10,884 bases of DNA, taken from contig JAEWJB010000067.1 of the NCBI GenBank assembly GCA_023386795.1, forward strand, positions 1 through 10,884, given 5' to 3'. The stretch comes from Pseudomonadota bacterium (GTDB lineage: Bacteria; Pseudomonadota; Gammaproteobacteria; Xanthomonadales; Xanthomonadaceae). Position 1 is the stretch's first letter. Every line of letters begins with the position of its first letter. The notes under the pieces were generated by a model. The model had not been told where the DNA came from. It saw only the letters and a program-made list of their open reading frames with translations, and ran no database searches. Shown here one piece after another: positions 1-6,505 of this stretch. A program made the position numbers and the translations under genes.

Positions 1-18
1 CTGTTCGACTCGCCGCAC

Positions 19-38
19 GCGGGCCATCCATGGCCCGC
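19..38. repeat. Perfect 8-bp hairpin at left edge (REP-like or gene-end structure)
   Basis: GCGGGCCA at 19-26 pairs perfectly with TGGCCCGC at 31-38 around a TCCA tetraloop. No T-tract follows on either strand, so it is not a classical intrinsic terminator. It could be a copy of a dispersed palindromic repeat, which are common between genes in this bacterial group, or the end of a gene left of the window. Positions 39-150 hold nothing else I can support: the plus-strand frame open from base 1 stops at 94-96, and the minus-strand frames are very short. Confidence 0.5.
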
Positions 39-152
39 TGACGCCCATACCCGCCAGGTCGGCGCAAGGCGGTTCAACTTTCACGCTTCGATCTGAAGCA
101 CGCCGCGAGGGATAAGCATGCGAGCCGAACAGGACCCGCCGGCGCAGAAACG

Positions 153-177
153 AAAAAGGGCGGCCGCAGGCTGCCCC
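153..177 (-). terminator. Intrinsic terminator downstream of the 3-hydroxyanthranilate dioxygenase gene
   Basis: Read on the minus strand, GGGC (176-173) pairs with GCCC (161-158) and GCC (171-169) pairs with GGC (165-163). One A/C mismatch separates the two stem segments, the loop is 3 nt, and TTTTT (157-153) follows directly. It lies 13 nt past the stop codon of the last gene of the minus-strand cluster, so it is the likely end of that transcript. Confidence 0.65.
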
Positions 178-189
178 ATCAAAGACCCG

Positions 190-705
190 TCACCCCTGTG
201 CAGGCGCGGGATGCACCGTCCCGCACTGCGGGCAGGTCCGCCGCTCAAGCGATCCATAGAACCGCTCGAACACCAGGGGTAGATCCTCCTCGATACTCCC
301 CAGCGCGAAGAACTCTTCGTAAAGCAGGTGGTTGCACTGCGGGCAATACCACATCAGCCCATCGCGCTCATGCGGCAACCGGCGCCGTTCGACCACCAGT
401 CCCACCGAGCCGGCCATCCGCCGCGGGGAATGCCTCACCTTCGGCGGCAACAGGAACATCTCGCCCGCGCGGATCGGGATGTCGCGCACCTGGCCTTCGT
501 CCTGCACCTTGAGCACCATCTCGCCTTCGAGCTGGTAGAACCACTCCGGCCCCTCGTCGTAGTGGAAGTCGGTGCGCACGTTTGGCCCACCCACCACCAT
601 CACGATGAAATCGCCGTCGTAGATGCACTTGTTGCCCACCGGCGGCTTGAGCAGGTGACGATTCTCCTCGATCCACGCCTGCAGGTTGAGCGGTGCGGCC
701 AGCAT
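190..705 (-). CDS. nbaC: 3-hydroxyanthranilate 3,4-dioxygenase
   Basis: This 171-aa cupin-type extradiol dioxygenase opens the ring of 3-hydroxyanthranilate to 2-amino-3-carboxymuconate semialdehyde. The product cyclises to quinolinate, the precursor of NAD in the kynurenine route. The catalytic Fe(II) ligands are visible as His48, Glu54 (in HYDEGPEWFYQLEGE) and His92, and the substrate-binding arginines as Arg44 and Arg96. The second, rubredoxin-like iron site of bacterial enzymes is complete: Cys121/Cys124 and Cys158/Cys161, both CPQC. The length matches the bacterial family. The frame stays open to 819, but the family N-terminus MLAAPLNLQAW begins at the ATG at 705, 7 nt after the carbonic anhydrase stop, with AGGAG 12 nt upstream. 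It is last in the cluster and precedes a terminator. Kynurenine monooxygenase and kynureninase are not in the window. Confidence 0.95.
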   Translation of the reverse strand: MLAAPLNLQAWIEENRHLLKPPVGNKCIYDGDFIVMVVGGPNVRTDFHYDEGPEWFYQLEGEMVLKVQDEGQVRDIPIRAGEMFLLPPKVRHSPRRMAGSVGLVVERRRLPHERDGLMWYCPQCNHLLYEEFFALGSIEEDLPLVFERFYGSLERRTCPQCGTVHPAPAQG

Positions 706-712
706 GGTGGAC

Positions 713-1384
713 TCAGCGCTCCTGCCGGTCGGCCTGGATCTTCGCCAGCGCCGCCGCGTAGCGCGCATCGAGCTGGTCGTTGGCGCCCACGTCCAGGCCC
801 AGGTCGTGTACCAGGCCATCGCGCAGGCTGTACACCCAGCCGTGCACCGTCAGTTCCTGCCCGCGATTCCATGCGTCCTGCACCACCGTCGTGCGCACCA
901 CGTGCACCACCTGTTCCAGCACGTTGAGCTCGCACAGGCGCGCGTGCTGCAGCGGCAGCGTCGCCACGTCGTGCAGGCAGCCTTCGTGCTTGTCGGCCAC
1001 GTCGGTTACATGCCGGATCCAGTTGTCCACCAGGCCCAGGCGCGCCTGCGTCAGGCTGGCCAGCACGCCGCCGCAACCGTAGTGGCCCACCACCAGGATG
1101 TGGCGCACCTTCAGCACGTCCACCGCGAACTGGATCGTGGACAGGCAATTGAGGTCGGTATGCACCACCACGTTGGCGACGTTGCGATGGACGAATACCT
1201 CGCCCGGCGCCATGTCGATGATCTGGTTGGCCGGCACGCGCGAGTCCGAACACCCGATCCACAGGTATTCCGGGTTCTGCTGCTTGGAGAGACGGGCGAA
1301 GAATTCCGGGTCCTCCTCGTTGATGCGGTCGGACCAGGCGCGGTTCTTTTCGAGTAGATCGGTGAGCGAATTCATGTCGGTCAT
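713..1384 (-). CDS. can: Beta-class carbonic anhydrase
   Basis: A 223-aa cytoplasmic zinc enzyme that interconverts CO2 and bicarbonate, supplying bicarbonate for carboxylation reactions. It resembles E. coli Can (220 aa). The zinc ligands are visible as Cys45 and Asp47 (GCSDSRVP), His101 and Cys104 (GHYGCGG); Asp47 and Arg49 form the usual catalytic dyad. Residues HRNVAN at 66-71 and the C-terminal helices fit the family. Two starts are possible. The ATG at 1384 shares one base with the stop of the PaiB-like gene (TAATG) and has GAAGGA only 2 nt upstream. The ATG at 1375 would give 220 aa with that same GAAGGA 11 nt upstream. Either way translation is probably coupled to the gene before it. 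The dioxygenase gene starts 7 nt after its stop. Confidence 0.96.
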   Translation of the reverse strand: MTDMNSLTDLLEKNRAWSDRINEEDPEFFARLSKQQNPEYLWIGCSDSRVPANQIIDMAPGEVFVHRNVANVVVHTDLNCLSTIQFAVDVLKVRHILVVGHYGCGGVLASLTQARLGLVDNWIRHVTDVADKHEGCLHDVATLPLQHARLCELNVLEQVVHVVRTTVVQDAWNRGQELTVHGWVYSLRDGLVHDLGLDVGANDQLDARYAAALAKIQADRQER

Positions 1385-2022
1385 TATCCTTCAGCCCTCT
1401 GTACAGTCGCTGCCGTACGGTCGCGCATCAGCGCCGCCGTCGCGCTTGCTTGGTCATTGCCCTGGCGCTCGAGCGCGGTGATGACCGCCGCCACGTTCGC
1501 CGCCGGATGATTCTGGCTCAGCTTGAATTTCATCTCGATGCGCTCGGCCACGAAGCGGAAGCCGACGATGCCACGCAGCTGCGAGCGCTCGCGCGGATTG
1601 TCGACGTCGAAGCGCCAGTCACCGCCCGCGCGTGCTTCGAAGTGATCACTGAGCCGCCCAACGAGATCGGCCAGCGCGGCCTCGTCATGGAAAGGCTCCA
1701 GCCGGCCGTGCAGGTGTGCCGCGGCGTAGTTCCAGGTCGGCACGCGCGCCGCCTCGGCCTTGTCCGGATACCAGGACGCCGATACGTACGCGTGCGGCCC
1801 CTGCACGATCACCAGTGCCTGGCCACCGGCCACCTGCGGATTCGGGCGGGCCCAATGGCCCTCGAATAGCACCCGCTCGCCCTCGCGCCGGTAGAGCACC
1901 GGCAGGTGGCTGGCTTCGGGAATGCCGTCGGCGAACGTGACCACGGTGACGAACGGGTCATGGGCGATCAGCCCATCGAGCGCGGCCAGGTCGGTTTCGA
2001 CGAAGGCGCGCGGGGTATGCAT
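1384..2022 (-). CDS. PaiB-like FMN-binding split-barrel protein (putative negative regulator)
   Basis: A 212-aa protein of the PaiB / 'FMN-binding negative transcriptional regulator' family, which has the pyridoxamine-phosphate-oxidase-type split barrel. Family blocks are visible: SHLP (38-41), GHWARPNPQ (55-63), VPTWNYAAAHLHG (94-106) and KFKLSQN (165-171). In Bacillus subtilis, paiB acts with paiA and is linked to repression of sporulation and protease genes; the biochemical role in proteobacteria is unclear. No DNA-binding domain is recognisable, so 'regulator' is a family name, not a demonstrated job. The ATG at 2022 was chosen over the longer open frame to 2304 because family homology begins at MHTPRAF and the upstream gene stops here (TGATG, one base shared). 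The stop overlaps the carbonic anhydrase start. No paiA-like acetyltransferase is adjacent. Confidence 0.9.
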   Translation of the reverse strand: MHTPRAFVETDLAALDGLIAHDPFVTVVTFADGIPEASHLPVLYRREGERVLFEGHWARPNPQVAGGQALVIVQGPHAYVSASWYPDKAEAARVPTWNYAAAHLHGRLEPFHDEAALADLVGRLSDHFEARAGGDWRFDVDNPRERSQLRGIVGFRFVAERIEMKFKLSQNHPAANVAAVITALERQGNDQASATAALMRDRTAATVQRAEG

Positions 2023-2330
2023 CAGGCGCGTCCGCCCAGGTGCTGGGTCATGCGCGGGACCAGCTCGTCGCCTTCGCCACGCGGCGGTTGCACTTCGGAC
2101 AGCGAGAAGCCACGCGCCAACGCGTCTTCCTCGTCCAGTCCGTCGAAAGCCACGAACTCGGCGTCGAACAGCGCGGCGCGCGCGCTGTCCTCGCTGTCGT
2201 AGGCCAGCGTGTTGCCGTCGCTGTCCAGGACCTCGGCGGTGCCGGCTTCCTTGACCCGCAGGCGGGCCCACACCAGCAGCCGGCCCAGGCTGGCCAGCCA
2301 CCATTGTTCGAAGGTGTATTCGTCGTTCAT
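2022..2330 (-). CDS. Uncharacterised acidic 102-aa protein
   Basis: I do not recognise this family. The 102-aa product starts MNDEYTFEQWWL with aromatic residues, carries an amphipathic stretch (residues 10-27), and is strongly acidic in the middle (VLDSDGNTLAYDSEDSA, 34-50; DGLDEEDALARGF, 63-75). There is no signal peptide or membrane span. It is very likely real because both ends interlock with neighbours: its ATG overlaps the preceding stop as ATGA (2330-2327), and its TGA shares a base with the next ATG (TGATG, 2024-2020). Its codon use is as GC3-rich as that of its neighbours. It has no clear Shine-Dalgarno of its own, so translation probably depends on coupling to the 101-aa membrane protein gene. 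A soluble partner for the two membrane proteins upstream is a guess. Confidence 0.8.
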   Translation of the reverse strand: MNDEYTFEQWWLASLGRLLVWARLRVKEAGTAEVLDSDGNTLAYDSEDSARAALFDAEFVAFDGLDEEDALARGFSLSEVQPPRGEGDELVPRMTQHLGGRA

Positions 2331-2632
2331 TTGATTACCGTGGAAAGCAGGCCGAGCAGGGCGGCCATGCCCAGGCCGGTGAGGAGGGTGAGCAGCGCCA
2401 GCCAGGCCGGTGTGGCCAGGCCGGAGAGCGCGCGGTCGCCGGTGTCGCGGTAGCGGCGCACCAGCAACCATTGCAATGCCGCCGGCTTGAGAAAGGCGCC
2501 CGGGCCAAGCGCCGCGGCGAGCGCCTGGTGGCGATCGCGCAGGTGCACCAGCGTCAGCGGCCAGAAGATCACGAAGGCACAGAAGCCGGCGACTGCCACG
2601 CCGACGAAGCACAAGGCGAAGAACAGGGTCAT
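2327..2632 (-). CDS. Small inner-membrane protein, two predicted spans (101 aa)
   Basis: This 101-aa protein has two predicted membrane segments, one at about residues 3-29 (rich in F, V, A and L) and one at about 76-98. A basic central loop between them contains LQWLLVRRYRDTGDR (53-67). Two spans around a charged loop with an RYRD motif recalls enterobacterial UspB (about 111 aa), but this is a topology-level resemblance and not a family assignment. The ATG at 2632 overlaps the stop of the 84-aa gene (ATGA), and GGGAG lies about 10 nt upstream. Its own stop overlaps the next start (ATGA). The interlocked ends make it a credible gene inside the asnS cluster. Function is unknown. Confidence 0.82.
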   Translation of the reverse strand: MTLFFALCFVGVAVAGFCAFVIFWPLTLVHLRDRHQALAAALGPGAFLKPAALQWLLVRRYRDTGDRALSGLATPAWLALLTLLTGLGMAALLGLLSTVIK

Positions 2633-2883
2633 CCGTGGATCGCTCCCATCAGGCGCGGCGCCAGTGCGCCGACGATCAGCGCGCCCACCACCCACCACAG
2701 CGGGCGTACCGCATGTGCCACCGCCGCGCGCGCTTCGGCACTCTGCCACCACTCCGGGCGGCCACCGTGACGCGAAGCCTGGCGTTGCAAGCCGACGGCC
2801 CGCGCGATGCAGAAGCACGCCGCCACGATGGCCACGCCGTACAGCGAGAGCTGTACCGTCAGTGCCAGCTGCAGCGGCGCCAC
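2629..2883 (-). CDS. Small inner-membrane protein with GTG start (84 aa)
   Basis: An 84-aa product with two predicted membrane segments (about residues 4-28 and 61-80) joined by a polar loop rich in R, H, Q and W (29-60, including RPEWWQSAEARA). The start is inferred. The frame is open far upstream inside asnS on the same strand, but no family-like sequence appears there. The GTG at 2883 sits 1 nt after the asnS stop, with GGAG placed 7 nt upstream inside the last asnS codons, which fits a coupled start well. The stop overlaps the ATG of the 101-aa gene by 4 nt (ATGA). I do not recognise the family. Its topology mirrors the next protein (two spans, Trp-containing loop), so the two may act as a pair. 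Confidence 0.75.
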   Translation of the reverse strand: MAPLQLALTVQLSLYGVAIVAACFCIARAVGLQRQASRHGGRPEWWQSAEARAAVAHAVRPLWWVVGALIVGALAPRLMGAIHG

Positions 2884-2884
2884 C

Positions 2885-4279
<1,395 letters not shown>

Positions 4280-4322
4280 GATGTTTCTTCCTCGCCGCAG
4301 CGAACTGTCCAATGAGCCGGGA

Positions 4323-4351
4323 AGTGTAAATGCGGCAAGGCCTACTGGCGA
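4323..4351 (-). promoter_or_regulatory. Candidate sigma70 promoter for the asnS cluster
   Basis: On the minus strand, TCGCCA (4351-4346, 4/6 to consensus) and TACACT (4328-4323, 4/6) are separated by exactly 17 nt and lie about 45 nt upstream of the asnS start. It is the best-spaced pair I found in the 220-nt divergent gap. Both boxes are moderate, so the call is tentative. Confidence 0.45.
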
Positions 4352-4466
4352 GGCAAGCGCGGGCGTGGTGGTGCTTGCGATGCGCTGCCGCGGCCCTCAT
4401 CTGCTCCGGGCGGGGTGCAAGACGCAGTGTCACGCCGCCCGCGCTGGCCGGTTCATGGCCACGGCC

Positions 4467-4472
4467 TATAAT
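4467..4472 (+). promoter_or_regulatory. Consensus -10 box for iscA
   Basis: A perfect TATAAT lies 28 nt before the iscA ATG, predicting transcription from about 4479 and a leader of only about 20 nt. GGAG (4487-4490) follows, 9 nt before the ATG. No good -35 hexamer sits 16-18 nt upstream and there is no TGn extension, so an activator may help. Fe-S regulators such as IscR often do so, but I cannot point to a convincing site. Confidence 0.55.
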
Positions 4473-4499
4473 TGTCCCGTTCTTCCGGAGTTTCCCCCC

Positions 4500-4838
4500 A
4501 TGGCAGTCAGCCTCACCCCCATCGCCCTGGAGCGCGTGCAGCGCTTCGTGCAGCAGACTCCCGGCGCGCTGGGTCTGCGCTTCGGCGTGACCCGTACCGG
4601 CTGTTCGGGCTGGGGCCATGTCACCGAGCTGGCCCGCGACCAGCGCGAGGGCGATGCCGTGTTCGAGCAGGAGGGCGTGAGGATCTACGTGGACGCCCAG
4701 AGCCTGCCGCTGGTGGACGGCACGCGGATCGACTTCGGCAAGCACGGGCTGAGCGAGACGTTCACGTTCTCCAATCCCAATGCCGCCGCTGAATGCGGCT
4801 GCGGGGAGAGCTTCACCACCGAGGCCGACAAGGCCTGA
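4500..4838 (+). CDS. iscA: IscA-type iron-sulfur cluster carrier
   Basis: A 112-aa A-type carrier that binds iron or Fe-S clusters and passes them to apoproteins. The three ligand cysteines sit exactly as in E. coli IscA: Cys35, Cys99 and Cys101 (TGCSG and ECGCGESF). The block LVDGTRIDFGKHGLSETFTF (71-90) and the NPNAAAECGCGESF end are typical. The residues after the first cysteine are unusual: CSGWGHV where most IscA/ErpA/SufA proteins have CSGMAYV or CSGFQY. A tail of about 7 residues (TTEADKA) follows the usual end. The ATG at 4500 was chosen because the family N-terminus starts there and GGAG precedes it. It stands alone, with no isc or suf genes beside it, so a housekeeping or ErpA-like delivery role is possible. 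Confidence 0.93.
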   Translation: MAVSLTPIALERVQRFVQQTPGALGLRFGVTRTGCSGWGHVTELARDQREGDAVFEQEGVRIYVDAQSLPLVDGTRIDFGKHGLSETFTFSNPNAAAECGCGESFTTEADKA

Positions 4839-4881
4839 CGGCGGACAGGCGGGGGCCGGAGCTCCCGCAGGGCGCCGTCAG
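4835..4881 (+). terminator. Nested inverted repeat spanning the iscA stop codon (terminator-like, no U-tract)
   Basis: A 9-nt arm (4835-4843), which contains the iscA TGA, pairs perfectly with 4873-4881. Inside it a second stem forms between GCGGGGG (4849-4855) and CTCCCGC (4862-4868), with one G-U pair and a 6-nt loop. No T-tract follows. It separates iscA from the rpsF promoter and may act as a factor-assisted terminator or as a 3'-end stabiliser. Confidence 0.45.
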
Positions 4882-4922
4882 CGGTGGCGGAAAGCCCGCC
4901 TGGCCCCGTTCCGGCGCCGCCG

Positions 4923-4951
4923 TTGCGCCTAAGTCCCTGAACTGCCATAAT
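4923..4951 (+). promoter_or_regulatory. Promoter of the rpsF-rpsR-rplI operon
   Basis: TTGCGC (4923-4928) and CATAAT (4946-4951, 5/6 to consensus) are separated by 17 nt. Predicted transcription from about 4958 leaves a leader of about 95 nt before rpsF. Confidence 0.6.
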
Positions 4952-4957
4952 TTCCTG

Positions 4958-5052
4958 CTTCCTGCCCGGCTCCCGGGCGGAACCCTTGCCCCACTGGCAT
5001 CCGCCGGGGGGCTGTCCGGCCCTCCGGGGCCACATCCGAAAGGTATGAAAAC
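4958..5052 (+). promoter_or_regulatory. Structured rpsF leader, candidate S6:S18 autoregulatory element
   Basis: The leader holds several hairpins. GCCCGG/CCGGGC forms at 4964-4969/4973-4978. A 9-bp stem forms at 5004-5012/5019-5027, with one G-U pair and loop UGUCCG. The alternative small stem TGCC/GGCA (4987-4990/4996-4999) is followed directly by UCCG. The published S6:S18-binding motif is a CCG in a bulge flanked by a stem and a hairpin. Two CCG candidates fit such a context: 5001-5003 after the TGCC/GGCA hairpin, and 5036-5038, where CCTT (4984-4987) could pair with AAGG (5040-5043) and cover the Shine-Dalgarno. Which fold is real cannot be decided by eye. Confidence 0.4.
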
Positions 5053-5490
5053 ATGAGTCGTCATTACGAAGTCGTGTTCCTGGTCCACCCGGACCAGAGC
5101 GAACAGGTCCCCGCCATGATCGAGCGCTACAAGTCGCTCGTGGAGAATGGCAACGGCAAGATCCACCGCCTGGAAGACTGGGGCCGCCGCCAGCTGGCGT
5201 ACCCGATCCAGAACCTGGTGAAGGCCCACTACGTGCTGATCAACATCGAGGCCGACCAGGCCGTGCTGAACGAGCTGGTCGAGAGCTTCCGCTTCAACGA
5301 CGCGGTGCTGCGCAACCTGGTCATCAAGCGCGATGGCCCGGATACCGAGCAGTCGCTGATCATGAAGAGCAAGGACGAGAAGGGCGACAAGCCCGAGCGT
5401 GGCGAGCGTCGTCGTCGTGACGACGATGAGAACGAGGGCGGCAACAACGCCTCGAACGACAACGACGGCGACAACGCCGAAGCCGCCTAA
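5053..5490 (+). CDS. rpsF: 30S ribosomal protein S6
   Basis: A 145-aa protein of the small-subunit platform that binds 16S rRNA as a dimer with S18. The fold-defining start MSRHYEVVFLVHPDQSEQV and the segment WGRRQLAYPIQNLVKAHYVL (43-62) are typical. The globular domain ends near residue 100, followed by a tail of about 40 residues. The tail is first basic (KSKDEKGDKPERGERRRR, 105-122), then acidic and Asn-rich (DDDENEGGNNASNDNDGDN, 123-141). E. coli S6 is shorter (131 aa) and ends in glutamates that RimK extends; here the tail lacks a terminal Glu run. The Arg/Asp codon run also forms a hairpin (5407-5428). Start: ATG at 5053 with GAAAGG 9 nt upstream. It is the first gene of the operon, with rpsR beginning 11 nt after its stop. 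Confidence 0.98.
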   Translation: MSRHYEVVFLVHPDQSEQVPAMIERYKSLVENGNGKIHRLEDWGRRQLAYPIQNLVKAHYVLINIEADQAVLNELVESFRFNDAVLRNLVIKRDGPDTEQSLIMKSKDEKGDKPERGERRRRDDDENEGGNNASNDNDGDNAEAA

Positions 5491-5501
5491 GGAGCACTGA
5501 C

Positions 5502-5732
5502 ATGTCCAAGTTCTTCCGTCGTCGCAAGTTCTGCAAGTTCACCGCCGAGGGCGTCAAGGAGATCGACTACAAGGATCTCAACACCCTGCGCCAGTACCTG
5601 ACCGAGAACGGCAAGATCGTGCCGAGCCGCGTCACCGGCACCAAGTCGAAGTACCAGCGCCAGCTGGCCACGGCCGTCAAGCGCGCCCGTTTCCTGGCCC
5701 TGATTCCGTACACCGACAACCACGACGTTTAA
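5502..5732 (+). CDS. rpsR: 30S ribosomal protein S18
   Basis: A 76-aa basic protein of the 30S platform and partner of S6, nearly superimposable on E. coli S18 (75 aa). Conserved blocks include FFRRRKFCKFTAEGVKEIDY (4-23), GKIVPSRVTGTKSKYQRQLA (37-56) and the end ALIPYTDNH. GGAG lies 7 nt before the ATG. Unlike E. coli, no priB lies between rpsF and rpsR. The gene is 81 nt upstream of rplI, a gap filled largely by a hairpin. Confidence 0.98.
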   Translation: MSKFFRRRKFCKFTAEGVKEIDYKDLNTLRQYLTENGKIVPSRVTGTKSKYQRQLATAVKRARFLALIPYTDNHDV

Positions 5733-5767
5733 TCCGGCGTCTTATCCCGTCCTATTCGGACAGCCAC

Positions 5768-5796
5768 CGTTGCGGGGGCGCCTGCCCTCGCTAACG
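5768..5796 (+). promoter_or_regulatory. Strong hairpin between rpsR and rplI
   Basis: CGTT (5768-5771) pairs with AACG (5793-5796), then GCGGGGGC (5772-5779) with GCCCTCGC (5784-5791). This gives 12 bp with a single bulged T (5792), one G-U pair and a GCCT tetraloop. The rplI Shine-Dalgarno GGAG (5803-5806) begins 6 nt after it. It has no U-tract, so it is more likely a processing, stability or translational control element than a terminator. Confidence 0.5.
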
Positions 5797-5813
5797 AATA
5801 ACGGAGCAATACG

Positions 5814-6266
5814 ATGGAACTGATTCTGCTGCAGAAGGTCACCAACCTGGGTGGTCTGGGTGACAAGGTCAACGTGAAGCCGGGCTACGGCCGCAACTTC
5901 CTGGTCCCGCAGGGCAAGGCCGTGCCGGCCACCGAGGCCAACCTGGCCGCGTTCGACGCCAAGCGCGCCGAGTACGAAGCCAAGGCCAAGGGCCAGCTGG
6001 ACGAGGCACAGGCCCGCGCCGCCAAGTTCGAAGGCGCCAGCGTGACCGTGGCGGCCCATGCTTCGACCGAAGGCAAGCTGTACGGCTCGGTCGGCCCGCG
6101 CGACATCGCCGAGGCGTTCACCGCCGCCGGCCTGCCGCTGGAAAAGAGCGAAGTGATCCTGGGCGAAGGCGCGTTCCGCAACATCGGCGAGTACGACGTC
6201 CTGGTGCACCTGCACGCCGACGTCGAAGTGACCGTCAAGGTCATCGTCGAGTCCGACGCTGCCTGA
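5814..6266 (+). CDS. rplI: 50S ribosomal protein L9
   Basis: A 150-aa protein of the large subunit that binds 23S rRNA near the L1 stalk and projects between ribosomes; E. coli L9 has 149 aa. The N-terminal rRNA-binding domain (1-52) carries the signature GYGRNFLVPQGKA (24-36). The connecting helix runs over about 41-74 (EANLAAFDAKRAEYEAKAKG) and the C-terminal domain over about 80-150, including EGKLYGSVGPRDIAEA (86-101). GGAG is 7 nt before the ATG. It is the last gene of the operon, with a strong intrinsic terminator 22 nt after its stop. Confidence 0.98.
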   Translation: MELILLQKVTNLGGLGDKVNVKPGYGRNFLVPQGKAVPATEANLAAFDAKRAEYEAKAKGQLDEAQARAAKFEGASVTVAAHASTEGKLYGSVGPRDIAEAFTAAGLPLEKSEVILGEGAFRNIGEYDVLVHLHADVEVTVKVIVESDAA

Positions 6267-6288
6267 TCCCGGCCTTGCCGTGATCCCG

Positions 6289-6320
6289 CAACGGGCGCCC
6301 CAGGGCGCCCGTTGTTTTTT
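6289..6320 (+). terminator. Intrinsic terminator of the rpsF-rpsR-rplI operon
   Basis: An uninterrupted 11-bp stem (6289-6299 with 6304-6314) with a CCAG tetraloop is followed directly by TTTTTT (6315-6320). This is the clearest terminator in the window. Confidence 0.95.
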
Positions 6321-6382
6321 CCGCCCCCCGTAGCGCGCCAGCCGCCGTCCCGTCCGCTTCCCGCCGGCCGCGACGCGCCCGC

Positions 6383-6388
6383 TATACT
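6383..6388 (+). promoter_or_regulatory. Candidate -10 box for smc
   Basis: TATACT (5/6 to consensus) stands out in a very GC-rich gap, about 120 nt before smc. The -35 is weak: TTCCCG at 6358-6363 has a 19-nt spacer. Transcription would begin near 6395 and leave a leader of about 110 nt, in which I see no convincing gene. Confidence 0.4.
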
Positions 6389-6505
6389 CGGGGTCCACTG
6401 CCGCGCCCGCCTGCCCGGAGCTGAGCCAGATCAAGGGCTTGGACGCGGAAATCCTCGAAAAACCTGCTGGCGACGCCCCGCGCGGCGCCCGGAACCCGAC
6501 GCCAC

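Noticed and set aside
1..48. Minus-strand frame running off the left edge from an ATG at 48
   Set aside because: Only 16 codons are visible, mostly inside the hairpin, with no clear Shine-Dalgarno and no family resemblance.
4793..5056. 87-codon frame between iscA and rpsF
   Set aside because: It overlaps the iscA 3' end, crosses the nested repeat, the rpsF promoter and the leader, and its translation is Gly/Pro/Arg-rich noise.
5045..5056. Tiny ORF (Met-Lys-Thr-stop) overlapping the rpsF start as ATGA
   Set aside because: Its ATG is only 1 nt after the AAGG Shine-Dalgarno, too close for normal initiation. The motif is best explained as serving the rpsF ATG.
5749..5761. Small GTCC/GGAC stem between rpsR and rplI
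   Set aside because: Four base pairs with a 5-nt loop are expected by chance. Only the 12-bp hairpin next to it is worth reporting.
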